A stretch of 64,000 nucleotides of DNA from FEN-1219 sp963744305 (lineage in GTDB: Bacteria; Pseudomonadota; Gammaproteobacteria; Steroidobacterales; Rariloculaceae): the NCBI GenBank assembly GCA_963744305.1, contig CAVUTF010000009.1:62001-126000 (forward strand), written 5' to 3'. Under the pieces are notes generated by a model that was not told the DNA's origin, made no database searches, and worked only from the letters and a program-made list of their open reading frames with translations. Below are positions 46,341 through 56,683 of the stretch, in pieces. Both the position numbers and the translations under genes were made by a program. Numbering within the stretch: position 1 is the stretch's first letter; each line of letters begins with the position of its first letter.

Positions 46341-47318
46341 ATGAGCACCTCGCCCACGCACACCGCGATCGTCGTCCTCGGACTTGTGCTCGCCGGAGTC
46401 GCCGCAGCGCATCACAGTCCCGCCGCGTTCGATCAGGGCAAAGAAGTGCTGGTAGAGGGCACGCTCACGAAGTTTGCATTCAACAACCCGCATACATACC
46501 TGACGGTAGAGATCTCAGGACCGGACGGCACGCCGATGTCGCAAGAGGTCGAAGCGGGTCCTATCTCTACGATCCAACCGCTGGGTCTTACGCGCGACTC
46601 GCTGCGCGTCGGCGAGCGGGTCGTGGTGCGTGCGAACCCCAACCGACGCGGTACGGGACACACGGTCCTCGGTCTCGACGTCACCCGCGGCGACGGTAAG
46701 GTATTTCCGCTCTTCATCGCTTCGGCGAGCGTGCGGGCCGCGAGCACAGTGCTCGCGACGAGCATTGCGGGCATCTGGCGTCCCACGGTGCCGGGGTTCG
46801 CCGCGCTAAACGCGGCCATCGGCTCGTGGCCGTTGACCGACGCGGGGCGGCAAAGCTTGGCGGACGCGCGCGGAGAGAACCGTACGACGCATTCGGACTG
46901 TATTCCGGCCGGCGCCCCGATGCTGATGGTCTATCCTGTGGCGACGGGCGTGAAGGTCGACACGACGACCGTCGCGTTCGACATCGATTGGCTAGACGCG
47001 CAGCGCATCGTGTATCTCGACTCCGCTCATCCGCCGGACCCTCAACCTACGTTGCAAGGACATTCCGTCGGCCGCTGGGAAGGCGACGTGCTCGTCGTCG
47101 ACACAGTCGGGTTCACGGCGCACCCCGAGGGTATGGGGTTCGGCATGCCGTCGAGCGACCGTAAGCATCTCGTCGAGCGTTTTGCACTCGGCGATGATCG
47201 TCGGCATCTCGTCTACGACGTCACCGTCGAGGATCCGATCTACCTCGTGCAACCCGTGCACCAAGGCCAATGTACCGAGAATGATCACATTCGACGTGAA
47301 CAACCCGGGAAGCCATGA
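46341..47318 (+). CDS. Exported DUF6152 / WEGD-family fusion protein
   Basis: 325 residues. Signal peptide ends before AHHSPAAFDQGKEVLVEGTL, a DUF6152 start; the OB-like part continues TKFAFNNPHTYLTVEISGPD. A linker (IAGIWRPTVPGFAALN) joins the WEGD part: MLMVYPVATGVKV, RIVYLDSAHPP, the hallmark HSVGRWEGDVLVVDTVGFTA and SSDRKHLVERFALGDDRRHL. The same fusion occurs at 60685-61732. The stop overlaps the start of the next family member (ATGA at 47315-47318), so the two are coupled. Confidence 0.8.
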   Translation: MSTSPTHTAIVVLGLVLAGVAAAHHSPAAFDQGKEVLVEGTLTKFAFNNPHTYLTVEISGPDGTPMSQEVEAGPISTIQPLGLTRDSLRVGERVVVRANPNRRGTGHTVLGLDVTRGDGKVFPLFIASASVRAASTVLATSIAGIWRPTVPGFAALNAAIGSWPLTDAGRQSLADARGENRTTHSDCIPAGAPMLMVYPVATGVKVDTTTVAFDIDWLDAQRIVYLDSAHPPDPQPTLQGHSVGRWEGDVLVVDTVGFTAHPEGMGFGMPSSDRKHLVERFALGDDRRHLVYDVTVEDPIYLVQPVHQGQCTENDHIRREQPGKP

Positions 47319-48310
47319 ACGCTCGCAGTCTCACCGTCATAGCAATCACGATCTTAGCCGATCGCTTGCTCACGGAGTCGCTGACCTGACGGCCGAGGTC
47401 GCGCGGCGCTTGCCGCGAATCGAGGGGCGATCGAGCATCGAGGGCAGTACACGAACAAGGACGAGTTCGGCAGCCGCTCGAGCGGCCCGACGAGCACGCC
47501 GAAGCGGAGGAAGAGTTCGGCGCGGACGAAATGGCCGTGCTGATGACCGAGCGTCGCGAGCGCGGCCGCGCGCTCGCGCAGACGATCGGCGGCAGTCCCA
47601 GGAACGACACGGGCGCGGGCCCACCGCACTGGTACGAGTATCTGGAAGCGGTGAACAGTCGTCCGTGGTTCGTCTCGGAGCCCGCGGACGGCAAGGTCCC
47701 GCCGCTGACTGAAGCTGGCAAGCAACGCGCGCAGGCGCAACTGAGCGGCTTCGCCAAACGCAAGGCCCCGGACACTTATACCGACATGGGCCTCTACGAC
47801 CGCTGCATCACGCTCGGGTTGCCGAGCTCGATGATGCCGATGATCTACGGCAACGCCTACGACATCACTCAAGGCCCGGGCTACGTTGCGATTCGCTACG
47901 AGATGGTGCACGAGACGCGCGTCATTCCGCTCGACGGGTCGCCGCGTGTCTCGCCCGAGCTCGACTTCTGGATGGGCGATGCCCGTGGACATTGGGAAGG
48001 CGACTCGCTCGTCGTGGAGACCACGAACATCCGCGAGGCAGCCGCATACCGCGGAGCGAGCGAGAACTTGAAGATCATCGAGCGCTTCACGCCGATCGAC
48101 GAGAGCACGCTGAGCTGGGAAGTCCGCTTCGAGGATCCCGCGACCTGGGCTGCGCCGTGGGCCATCGAAATGCCGCTCAAGCGCAGCGCCGAGGCGACGC
48201 CGTTCGAGTATGCGTGTCACGAAGGCAACCTCGGGTTACGGAACATCCTGAGCGCCGCGCGCGCGGCCGAGCGCGATTCCGGCCCAGACGGACAGACGTC
48301 GGCGCGCTGA
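47315..48310 (+). CDS. Exported WEGD-family protein (frameshifted)
   Basis: Starts MNARSLTVIAITILADRLLT (signal-like) and then crosses breaks near 47380, 47445 and 47480: AEVARRLPRIEGRSSIE, then GQYTNKDEFGSR-like, then RLERPDEHAEAEEEFGADEM. The intact remainder has DTGAGPPHWYEYLEAV, MGLYDRCITLGLPSSMMPMI, PGYVAIRYEMVHETRVIPLD, the hallmark MGDARGHWEGDSLVVETTNI, NLKIIERFTPIDESTLSWEV and FEYACHEGN. It is closely similar in layout to the protein at 5452-6569. Function unknown. Confidence 0.75.
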
Positions 48311-48349
48311 CCCCGCTCGCTGCGTCACTCCCGCGCGGGCCTGGAGCCG

Positions 48350-49072
48350 CTACGTCAGCAACCAGCCTCCGTCGATGACGAGGTTGATGCCGTTCACGCC
48401 CTTGTTCGTGAACAAGAAGTCGACCGCCCCGACGATATCCTCCGTCGTCGCCAGCCGGCCGCCCGGCGTGCGCTTCTCGATCTGCGCGATCGCCTCCTTC
48501 TTGTCCTGCCACGCGGGACTGTCCGAGATGATGCCGGGATGCACCGCGTTGAACCGCACCGGCGCAAGCTCGACGGCGAGCGTTCGAATGAGGCTGCTGA
48601 CCGCGCCGTTGACGGTGGTGATCGACGTCGACCCCGGATAGGGCCGCTCGCTCGCGAGCCCGCCGAACAGCACGGCGGATGCGCCCGCACCCATCCGCGG
48701 AAAGAGCGTATGCGCGACTTCGGTGTACCCGATCAGCTTCATCGTGACGATGCGCCGCGCCCGTGCGATGTCGTAGTCGTGCGCGCTGTTGAAGTCACGC
48801 TCGACCGCGACGAGCGCCAGGCGATCGACGTGGCCGATGTCCGCGAGCGCGTTCTCGATCGTCTCGGGCTCGGCGACGTCGAGCGCGATGCCGCGCACGT
48901 CGCGGCCGATCTGCTCGGCGATAGCTGCCGTGCGCGTCGGGTCGCGGCCCGTGATGACGACTTTGGAGCCGCGATCCGCATGGAACTTGGCGATCGCAAA
49001 CCCGATGCCACCCGTGCCGCCGATGACGACCACACTCGGCGCTGCATCCTTCGACGACGCGACTTGGCTCAC
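48350..49072 (-). CDS. SDR-family oxidoreductase
   Basis: 240 residues. Rossmann motif VVVIGGTGGIGFAIAKFHAD, then GRDVRGIALDVAEPETIENA. The later ATG-free central part is divergent: the usual NNAG is replaced (DIGHVDRLALVAVE) and the Tyr-Lys pair is not obvious (STSITTVNGAVSSLIRTLAV), as in divergent SDRs. It ends NGINLVIDGGWLLT. The start is GTG 49072, overlapping the bicupin stop (GTGA). Catalysis is uncertain because of the missing Tyr-x-x-x-Lys. Confidence 0.75.
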   Translation of the reverse strand: MSQVASSKDAAPSVVVIGGTGGIGFAIAKFHADRGSKVVITGRDPTRTAAIAEQIGRDVRGIALDVAEPETIENALADIGHVDRLALVAVERDFNSAHDYDIARARRIVTMKLIGYTEVAHTLFPRMGAGASAVLFGGLASERPYPGSTSITTVNGAVSSLIRTLAVELAPVRFNAVHPGIISDSPAWQDKKEAIAQIEKRTPGGRLATTEDIVGAVDFLFTNKGVNGINLVIDGGWLLT

Positions 49073-50005
49073 TGGGCTACTCCTTCGCGCTCGAGTTGCG
49101 CGGCCACGTATTCCCAGTCGCGCGCCCAACGGTACGAGTTGCGGGCCGGCGGTTGCGGCGACTGAGTCTCGAGCCAACGCACAGTCGCATTGCTGCGGTT
49201 GTAGAACGCGTGCGTGCAGCCAACACCTGCCCAGAGGAAGTCGCCCGGTTTCATCAAATACTTCTCGATCGTCCGCCCAGGCTTCGACCTCGCCGTGCAT
49301 GACGTAGTAAGCCTCCTCGAGCGGATGATCGTGCGGGTGGGCGTTCGCGTTCGGCTCGTATTCGACCATGAACATCGTATGCAGCGCTGCATCGAGGCGC
49401 TGGTCAACCAGCATCTTGAGCGAGATGCCGCTGTAGACGAGGAGCGCCGTCGCCATGCTTGCGGAGACCTTCGGTGCGTCCTTCTTCAAGCCCGTGCGCA
49501 CCGCATCGACCTTGATGTCGTCGTCGGCCATGCGGAATAGGTGCCTGGAGGATGGATCGCGGATGTCGAAGTCCGCTATCGCAACGGAGGGCGCCGGCCC
49601 CAAGAAGTAGGTGTCGTCTGCGAAGTTCTCGCCTTTCGGGCACGGTGCGTTCATGTCGATCCAGCGCGCCGTGCCGCTCGCAGGCCCGAGCCAAGCGTGC
49701 TTCATGCCCACTGGGATCAGCCCGCAGGCACCGGGCGAGAGGCGATAGCCGCGACCGTCGAGCACGAGCGCGGGGCTGCCCGAGACCACGAAGAAACTCT
49801 TCTCGAACGACTGGACGTGGAGGTCGATGCGTCCGTCTGCGTCGAGCTCGCACAGGCCCCAGCCCGAATGCACGGCGCCAACCGAGCGGTCGGACAGGGA
49901 GAAACGGCGGTAGCCCGAGGCGTGACTTGGGAACGCCGGGGTGAGTTTGACGTCTGTGGCGCGAACGAAATGATGCACGGTGAGATCTCCGGTTGGACGA
50001 GCCAT
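49069..50005 (-). CDS. Bicupin protein (frameshifted)
   Basis: About 311 residues from ATG 50005 (MARPTGDLTVHHFVRATDVK). First cupin: SGWGLCELDADGRIDLHVQS, FVVSGSPALVLDGRGYRLSP and GLIPVGMKHAWLGPASGTAR. Second cupin: EYEPNANAHPHDHPLEEAYY and VMHGEVEAWADD, with a break near 49270, then MKPGDFLWAGVGCTHAFYNR. The second domain keeps the metal-binding His residues. It is translationally coupled to the SDR downstream (GTGA), so they may act on one substrate. Start is divergent from the amidohydrolase at 50143. Confidence 0.75.
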
Positions 50006-50142
50006 ACTTGGACGGCTGCGCCGCGTTGTCAAACGGCTGCGGTCGTCCGGCCCATCGTCCAACGGCGGGCCGCCGGCGAGGAGCATTGATTCGTCCAGCA
50101 CGATCCGCGAAGCTAACCGGCATTCCATTCATCACGAATCGC

Positions 50143-51901
50143 ATGTCGTCGAGAAAGTGGAACGAGACGAACCGGATCTGGCGGGCCGATCACGGCCTGC
50201 TCGACGACCGGCAAGTGGAAAAGTGCGCGCGCGCCGACGCGGCTGAACCGTTCCGCTCACCGATTCCGACGCGCATGGTCTCGAACGGCGAGTACATGCC
50301 GGTCCCGCAGACCCAGCAGCAGCAACAAGTCGAGGCCCGTCTTAAGGAGCTCGCCGAGGAAAGTAGCCGCAAGCTCGGCATGGACCGTCGCAGCTTTTTG
50401 ACCGGTACCGGCGGCATGGCGGCTGCGCTCGTCGCGATGAACGAGGTGTTCGGCCGCTTCTTCAATATCGATCCGATCGAGATGCTCGTGCCCACGGCTT
50501 ACGCGCAATCCTCGACGCCGCGCGATGTGTTCATATTCGACGATCAGCTGCATCTCGTTCGCGGCAGCGTCGGCAACGCGGGCGCCGCATTGCGCGCGCT
50601 CGCGCAGGGGCCAACAGCCGGCGGCTCCAATCAGTTCAACCCGCGAGGCCTGCGCGACGAGCGCGGCGACACCTGGGGCGTCTGGAATCCCGACCTCGTG
50701 GGTCTCCCGAATGAGCCGGCGAATGCGCAGCTCGTGCGGTTCATCAAGGACGTCTATCTCGACAGCCAGATCACCGTCGGTCTGTTGAGCAACGTGACCG
50801 CGTCGGTCATCGACGCGGAGGAAGGCCGAGGCCGCGCGCCGCGCAACGTGCGCGAAGCGCTCGACGGGGAGATCCTGACGGCCGCGCAAACGGCCGCTGC
50901 ACGCGATTTCGTCAACGAGGTCTCGGGCTCGACGCGCATGCTCGCTCACGGCCTGCTCTACGTCGGCCGCGGCAACCTCGAGTACATCCGCGAGCAGATC
51001 GCGCAGAACTCACCGGACTCGTGGAAGGGCTATAACATCTCGAACGCCGCGAAAGTCGACGACGATCCGTCGAGCCTCATGCGGCAGTGGCGTCACGATG
51101 ACGAGGACGTCGCCTACCCGACGTTCGAGCTGATCGCGTCGCTGTACGCGCAGCCTCAGAGCGACGAAGCCCGGCTTCAACAACATCTGCGTGCACAAAG
51201 GCCTCGCACCGGGGCCGCCCGATCCCGAACGCGGGCATCCGGGAGATTTGCCGAAAGCCGCGCGCGATTGGCCAAGTCTCAATTTCATCACCTATCACGC
51301 CTGCATCCAGCCCGCGTTCTTCATGTATGACGCGCTCGAGGAGATCCGCTCGGGATCACTTCGCGATGGCGTGCCCGACATCCGCTGGACGACCGAATAC
51401 GCACAGCTCGTCGCGCCCTACTCGAACTGCTATGCCGAGATCGGCACGACGTGGGCTTCGTCGATCGTCACTTTCCCGACCGTTGCCGCGCACATCATGG
51501 GCCAGCTCATGAAGTACCTGGGACCGGACCGCATCGTGTTCGGCTCGGACTCGGTCTGGTACGGCTCGCCGCAATGGCAGATCGATGCGTTTTGGCGGTT
51601 CCAGATCCCGGAAGACCTGCGCGAGCGCTACGGCTATCCCGAGATCACGCTCGCCGACAAACGCAAGATTCTCGGGCTCAACTCGGCGCGACTCTATGGC
51701 ATCAAGGCGACGGCCGCGGCGGATCTCCCGAGCTATCGCCCGGTCCCCGCGGATTTCGAGGGTCGCATTTCCGACGAGCTCAAGACGCTGCTCGAGTTTC
51801 CGGGCTACACGGCCGACAACATGACGCGCTTCAAGCAGCGCTATGCCGACGCCGGCCCGGCGCCGGATCACCGGCGTTACGGTTGGATACGCAAGGCGTA
51901 G
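50143..51901 (+). CDS. Tat-signal amidohydrolase family 2 protein (frameshifted)
   Basis: About 585 residues. The N-terminal extension contains FRSPIPTRMVSNGEYMPVPQ and ARLKELAEESSRKLGMDRRS, then the Tat-like FLTGTGGMAAALVAMNEVF, an unusual internal signal also found in homologues. The TIM-barrel starts at RDVFIFDDQLHLVRGSVGNA and continues with GLRDERGDTWGVWNPDLVGL and ISNAAKVDDDPSSLMRQWRH. A break near 51165 leads to NNICVHKGLAPGPPDPERGH, SLNFITYHACIQPAFFMYDA and the metal Asp in PDRIVFGSDSVWYGSPQWQI. Family members hydrolyse or decarboxylate aromatic or amide substrates. ATG 50143 is preferred over 50275 because the conserved extension precedes the latter. Confidence 0.78.
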
Positions 51902-51939
51902 CGCAACGGGGCGCCGCGCGCGGGGGAGCGAGCATCAAG

Positions 51940-52735
51940 ATGAGCAAGCCAGAGACTCCGGGTGCCGTCTCGCGGCGTGCGCTGTTTCAGGGAACGGCCG
52001 CCGCGGCGCTTGCCGGCACGGCGGCAGCGTGCGAGGAACGCTCGGCGGCTTCCCCAAAGACGTTCGTGCTCGTGCACGGGGCTTGGCACGGCGGCTGGTG
52101 CTGGCAACGCGTTGTCGACTTGCTCGTTCGTCAGGGCCACACGGTACATGCGCCGACGTTGACGGGGCTTGGCGAGCGCTCCCACCTGCTCTCGCCCGAA
52201 ATCAATCTCAGCACGCACGTCGCGGACATCGTCAACGAGGTCTCGTGGAAGGACCTCGACGGCATCGTGCTTTGCGGCCACTCGTACGGCGGCATGGTGA
52301 TCAGCGGCGCGGCCGAGCGCCTCGCGGACCGCATCGCTTCGATCGTCTATCTCGATGCGTTCGTGCCCGAGGACGGCCAGTCGCTCAGCGACATCCTCGG
52401 CGCAGAGCTGCCAGTCGTCGACGGCTATCTCGTCGCGCCGATCACGGCCGAGCAATTCAACGTCAACGAAGCGGATCGCGCGTGGGTCAACGCGAAAATG
52501 ACGCACCAACCGGCCGCTTGCTTCAGCGAGCGTCTCACGCTGAGCGGCGCCGCGCGGCGCGTCCCGAAGAAGACCTATATCCGTGCGACGGTCGGCGAGG
52601 CAGCCGCAGTTCCAAAGCGCGTTCGAGCGGCTGTCGGCGGATCCGGGCTGGACGACGCACGCGGTCGACTGCGGTCACGACGTCATGATCGACAAACCCG
52701 CGGAGCTCGCCGAGCTGCTCGTCGGCGCGGCGTAG
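51940..52735 (+). CDS. Tat-exported alpha/beta hydrolase (frameshifted)
   Basis: About 265 residues. Tat-type signal SRRALFQGTAAAALAGTAAA with a possible lipobox Cys after it. The hydrolase core has FVLVHGAWHGGWCWQRVVDL (oxyanion His-Gly), the nucleophile VLCGHSYGGMVISGAAER and, after a break near 52605, the catalytic His in THAVDCGHDVMIDKPAELAE, ending LLVGAA at 52735. The pattern resembles plant methylesterase/salicylate-binding esterases and MenH-like hydrolases. It follows the amidohydrolase by 38 bp on the same strand, so the two may work in one degradative pathway. Confidence 0.8.
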
Positions 52736-52763
52736 GTCGGCTTGCATGCTCCTGGCCTCCGGT

Positions 52764-52835
52764 TGACCGTCGACATGAGCGCCTTCCCTGGCCGAGCGTC
52801 GAGCATCGAGACCATGGAAGCCATCAAGATCAAAC
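52764..52835 (+). pseudogene. Fragment duplicated from the 3' part of the DUF8021-like gene
   Basis: About 70 bp match 46108-46176 at roughly 88 percent identity. The encoded stretch TVDMSAFPGRASSIETMEAI here corresponds to TVDMSAFAGRASSIEATEAF in the full gene. The similarity stops abruptly on both sides and the fragment has no start or stop, so it is a remnant of a paralogue or a local duplication. Confidence 0.65.
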
Positions 52836-52943
52836 TTTGTCCGTAGCGGTGAAAAGCGCAGCGCGGAAATGCGCTCCTCATGACGGTGTCCCGCAAACGT
52901 CCCGCAGCACGCCGAGGCCTGTCGCAGGCGTGGAGCGTCCGAC

Positions 52944-54356
52944 TCAACGCTCCGGCGGTCGGAGCAATCGATCGAGCTCCTGGCTGAGGCGATCGCGATC
53001 GGCGCGATGCGCGGAGTCGGCGATAAGATTCTTCAGCTCATAGGGATCGGCAGCGAGATCGTACAACTCGTCCATGTTCCGCAGCTCCGTGTAGCGAATG
53101 TACTTCCAACGCTCCGTACGCAGAGCCTGATATCCCATGTTCAAAACGCGGGGAAACACCGTGTCGGAGAAATATTCAATCACCAACGAGTCTCGCCAGG
53201 GAACGGCCGACTTCGAAAAGATGGGGACCAGGGAGCGGCCTTCCATGCCAGTGGGTTGAGCAACGCCGGCCAGCTCGAGCACCGTGGGCGCGACGTCCAG
53301 ATTGAGCACCAGCTGCGTGGGTGTGCTCCCGGCCGGGATGACCTTCGGAAACCGCGCGACGATCGGGATGCGCGCCGATTCCTCATAGGCGAGTCGCCGC
53401 TCGTCGTTCAGACCGTGCTCGCCATAGAAATAGCCGTTGTCGCCCGCAAAGATCACGACGGTGTTGGCGAGCTGACCTTGCTCCTCGAGCGCCTCGAGGA
53501 TATCGCCGACGCCGTCATCAACGGCCGCAAGCGCGCGCTGGCGTCCGAGCACAGTCGCCTCGTCGGTGGCGGTGGCCAGGCCCAGCGGCGGCAGATCACC
53601 GATCGTCCGCATCAACGCGGGCTTGTCGACCGGAGGCTTGCCGAAATTCGGGCGACGAGGCACCGTCGCGCCGACGAGCAGCTGCCGATGCCTCTCCGCC
53701 GGCACGAACATCTCGCCGTCAATCGGCACGAGGGTGCCATCATCCAGCTGCCGGATATTGGGGTGAACCGCCTTGTGCGACAGATAGAGCAGGAATGGTT
53801 TGGTCCGCGGTCGTCGCACGAACTCCAGCGCGCGCGAGTTGAGTATGTCGGTGATGTAGCCGCGCACGGGCGCCGCGGTCCGATCGCCATCAGCGATCTC
53901 GGGATCGAGATATTGGCCCTGCCCCTTGAAGCTCACCCACGTGTCGAAGCCCGGCCGGCGAGAGTCGTCGTTGCCCATGTGCCACTTGCCGACGAACGCA
54001 GTTTCGTACCCGGCGCGTTGCAGCAGCATCGGAAACGTCGACAAGCGGTGGCTTGCGGTCGATCGATCCGTGTTGTCGACGATGCCGTGGGTGTGGGCGT
54101 ATTGCCCGGTCAGAAAGCTGGCACGAGACGGCGAGCAGAGCGGCGTGGTGCAAAAGGCGTTTCGAAACAACGCGCCTTCGCGCGCGAGCCGATCGATATT
54201 CGGCGTCTTCACCACAGGATGGCCGGCGGCGCCAAGCTCGTCCCAGCGCAGATCGTCCACGAGGATGAAGACGACGTTCGGCGGCTGAGCTGCCGCCGGC
54301 TTCGGGGAGGTGGCGAGTGCGAGAGCGATGAGGAGCCATGCAAGCGACGAGCGCAT
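52944..54356 (-). CDS. Exported sulfatase, type I
   Basis: 470 residues, intact. Signal peptide MRSSLAWLLIALALATSPKP. Sulfatase features: the metal Asp pair NVVFILVDDLRWDELG, the FGly-forming signature PLCSPSRASFLTGQ (Cys-x-Pro-Ser-Arg), YETAFVGKWHMGNDDSRR, TVVIFAGDNGYFYGEHGL and the C-terminal YELKNLIAD. Cys is converted to formylglycine by a maturase not present in this window. Similar enzymes desulfate polysaccharides or steroids. It stands alone, flanked by a plus-strand fragment and a methyltransferase. Confidence 0.9.
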   Translation of the reverse strand: MRSSLAWLLIALALATSPKPAAAQPPNVVFILVDDLRWDELGAAGHPVVKTPNIDRLAREGALFRNAFCTTPLCSPSRASFLTGQYAHTHGIVDNTDRSTASHRLSTFPMLLQRAGYETAFVGKWHMGNDDSRRPGFDTWVSFKGQGQYLDPEIADGDRTAAPVRGYITDILNSRALEFVRRPRTKPFLLYLSHKAVHPNIRQLDDGTLVPIDGEMFVPAERHRQLLVGATVPRRPNFGKPPVDKPALMRTIGDLPPLGLATATDEATVLGRQRALAAVDDGVGDILEALEEQGQLANTVVIFAGDNGYFYGEHGLNDERRLAYEESARIPIVARFPKVIPAGSTPTQLVLNLDVAPTVLELAGVAQPTGMEGRSLVPIFSKSAVPWRDSLVIEYFSDTVFPRVLNMGYQALRTERWKYIRYTELRNMDELYDLAADPYELKNLIADSAHRADRDRLSQELDRLLRPPER

Positions 54357-54427
54357 CGCGACGCAGCTTGGCCGCGCAGCCCTTCCGTGTCAACGCGAGC
54401 GGGCGAGCCTGCACATCGCACAGCCCG

Positions 54428-55009
54428 TCACCTTGGCGTTTCCGGCTTGCGGCCAACGACGCCGTAGTGGTGCGGGGGAAGCGATACATGCGGAATCACG
54501 AGCTGGAAACCCGCTTCCTGCAGCCACCGCTGGCATTGCTCAGGACGCGGCCGAATCGCGAGATCCGGACCCCGCGGTGTAGCGGCGTCGTGAACCCAGT
54601 GAATCACCGCAACCTTGCCAGCCGACCGGAGCAGTCGAAACGCCTCGCGAAGCAGATTGCCCGGATCTTCCGCATGCAAGATGTTGAAGAGCATCGCGTA
54701 GTCAGTTGAGCGGTCGGGAAGACCCGTGCCGTCGGCGACGAAGTCGCGCTCGATGGTCTCGACGTTCCGAAGACCCAAAGCAGCAGCATTCGCAGCGGTG
54801 GCCTCGATCATCTCCACGTCGATGTCCACGGCGTAGACCGTGCCCTTTGTCAGTCGCGCAGCGGCTATTGCGAAGGTGCCGTAGCCGCAGCCGAAGTCGA
54901 TCACATCCGCGTCAGCGTCTGTGAAGGCGAGCGCGGCCAGGATTTCACCGGCGTCGAAGAACTTCTTCCACGTCGCCTCGTCGGGCATGCCACTGTCGCG
55001 AACCTTCAT
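54428..55009 (-). CDS. Class I SAM-dependent methyltransferase
   Basis: 193 residues. Motif I is ADVIDFGCGYGTFAIAAARL, the post-I acidic segment is TVYAVDIDVEMIEATAANAA, and motif IV is DYAMLFNILHAEDP. The C-terminus (LVIPHVSLPPHHYGVVGRK) resembles small methyltransferases linked to metal or lipid metabolism, but the substrate is unknown. The N-terminal MKVRDSGMPDEATWKKFFDA is typical of the subgroup. No operon partner. Confidence 0.8.
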   Translation of the reverse strand: MKVRDSGMPDEATWKKFFDAGEILAALAFTDADADVIDFGCGYGTFAIAAARLTKGTVYAVDIDVEMIEATAANAAALGLRNVETIERDFVADGTGLPDRSTDYAMLFNILHAEDPGNLLREAFRLLRSAGKVAVIHWVHDAATPRGPDLAIRPRPEQCQRWLQEAGFQLVIPHVSLPPHHYGVVGRKPETPR

Positions 55010-55065
55010 CGCACTGGCCGGCTACCGTGTTCGCTCGCAGCCGATGACGGCGGCGCGCCCGGCGC

Positions 55066-56010
55066 CTATTCCGGGCGCGGGTTATCCCGATCGGTGAACG
55101 TGAAGTCCGGGAAATCCGTGCCGCCGCCCTCCGTCTCGACGACGTCGTTGTTCTGGTTCTCGAAGCAGTGCCAGTAGTGGATTCGCAGCAGCTTGTCGTC
55201 GTTCGAGAGCTTCTCGTAATACTGGCGGACGTACCACGGCTCGCGTAGCGCGGGCGGATCGTACGCCCAGACGTCTACGACGATGCTGTCGTCGTCGACC
55301 TTCTGCCAGATCTCGACTGTCTCGATAGCTTCCGAGTAATCCGGCTGGCCGCGCGTGTACTGACCCGGCGAGACTTGGTTCGTGTGGATCACGAGCATAT
55401 CGGCGTCCCAGAAACCGATTGAGTCGCCGTCCCACGTCGGAAAACGGTCCTCGGGCGCCAGGTGATCGCGGCCGTCGGTATATACGCGGCGAATCTCGTT
55501 CGCGACTTCGTTGATCAACCAGGTCTGCTCCGGCGTGACGATGAATTCGCGCAGGAACGGCTCGACGAGCCAACGCGGGTGACCCGGCGGGTCGCAACGG
55601 CCGAGCCGGTCGTACTCCAGGCCTTCGCTGATCTTGCGCCGTTTCTCGTCGAGCAGCGCCTGGTACTCCGGTGTCAGCTTCGCAGTCGGCGGCTCGCTCG
55701 GGCTCTGATCGGAGTCGAACCGCCCGATGTGCTCGATCGGGCGCGACCAAACGCCGGACCAGTTCGGCAACGTGCGCGACGGGGCGGCGGCCCGCGCGCG
55801 CAACGTGCGAAACAGCGCCGCGGCGCTCGCATGATCCAGACCCAACTTGATCTTCTGCTCGCGTTCGGCGCCGGTCTGCGTGGGGAGCGGCGTCGGGACC
55901 TGAGCCGTGGCCGCGACTGCCGCAAGCAAAGCGCCGACGAAAAAGCCCGCGCGGGCTACTGCCCACGGCGGGCGCCGCGAATGCGCGGAATTATCGAGTT
56001 TGTCCAGCAT
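55066..56010 (-). CDS. Exported protein, distant WEGD-family member
   Basis: 314 residues, intact. Signal peptide AVARAGFFVGALLAAVAATA. Mature segments: RTLPNWSGVWSRPIEHIGRF, LGRCDPPGHPRWLVEPFLRE, EQTWLINEVANEIRRVYTDG, the hallmark TWDGDSIGFWDADMLVIHTN and REPWYVRQYYEKLSNDDKLL. It has the early SGVW motif and the WDxDxLVIHTN variant shared with the protein at 8192-9514. Function unknown. Confidence 0.78.
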   Translation of the reverse strand: MLDKLDNSAHSRRPPWAVARAGFFVGALLAAVAATAQVPTPLPTQTGAEREQKIKLGLDHASAAALFRTLRARAAAPSRTLPNWSGVWSRPIEHIGRFDSDQSPSEPPTAKLTPEYQALLDEKRRKISEGLEYDRLGRCDPPGHPRWLVEPFLREFIVTPEQTWLINEVANEIRRVYTDGRDHLAPEDRFPTWDGDSIGFWDADMLVIHTNQVSPGQYTRGQPDYSEAIETVEIWQKVDDDSIVVDVWAYDPPALREPWYVRQYYEKLSNDDKLLRIHYWHCFENQNNDVVETEGGGTDFPDFTFTDRDNPRPE

Positions 56011-56078
56011 GGCTCACTTCCCTCTGTTTAGCGTAATTGTGCATCCCTGCCGCCATCGGCGCGAGCATTCGCGAGAGA

Positions 56079-56573
56079 CTAACGTGCGGGCATGATTTGC
56101 GCCGTATCCCAATGCTCGTCGGCTCGGCCGTCGACGATTCTCCATTGGTCGTACCAGATACTGGTGTATTTCGTGCCGGGCTTCTGCGGGTGGTCGTACT
56201 CCATTCGGAAAACCACGCCGACGATGTCGCCGCTGGTCAGGACGGTCACGATCGGCATCGTGAGCTTGTCGCATGTCGCTGCTCGCGGCGCCGAACCGAA
56301 GTACGCGACGACCTTGTCGCGCCCCGATGAGACGTTCGGGTTGTGCTGCAGATAACGCTCGGTGAGGAACCGGTCTGCCTGATCCCAGTAGTTGCACTGG
56401 AGTAGCTCGCGCAAGATGTGCAGCACCGCCTGCTTGTTTGCATGTAGCCTCGGGTTTGGGTCCGTGAACAGCGCCTCCGGATCCGGAGCCGCTACAACCG
56501 GCTCTTGGGCGGCCACCGGGCCGATGATGAACATCGCCGCGAGTGCGAGCAGTACGTTGTTAGTGCGCTTCAT
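56079..56573 (-). CDS. Exported SnoaL/NTF2-like protein
   Basis: 164 residues from ATG 56573, with GGAGAGG upstream. Signal peptide MKRTNNVLLALAAMFIIGPV. The NTF2-like fold is seen in NKQAVLHILRELLQCNYWDQ, RFLTERYLQHNPNVSSGRDK, VVFRMEYDHPQKPG and the C-terminal YDQWRIVDGRADEHWD. Many similar proteins are called SnoaL-like aldol-condensation enzymes without proof. It lies 68 bp upstream of the WEGD-family gene on the same strand. Confidence 0.8.
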   Translation of the reverse strand: MKRTNNVLLALAAMFIIGPVAAQEPVVAAPDPEALFTDPNPRLHANKQAVLHILRELLQCNYWDQADRFLTERYLQHNPNVSSGRDKVVAYFGSAPRAATCDKLTMPIVTVLTSGDIVGVVFRMEYDHPQKPGTKYTSIWYDQWRIVDGRADEHWDTAQIMPAR

Positions 56574-56683
56574 GGTCCTCTCCGTCGAAAGCAACGAACG
56601 CAATCTGCGACGCCAGCACGATTGCGTCAACTCCGGGTATATTGTTGCGCTCAGGGACGTGTGCGGCGCACGAAGGGCTAGAC

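Noticed and set aside
48350..50128. A single 592-codon frame joining bicupin and SDR
   Set aside because: The join results from a one-base break near 49270. The bicupin continues in another frame to its own stop at 49069, and the SDR starts at GTG 49072.
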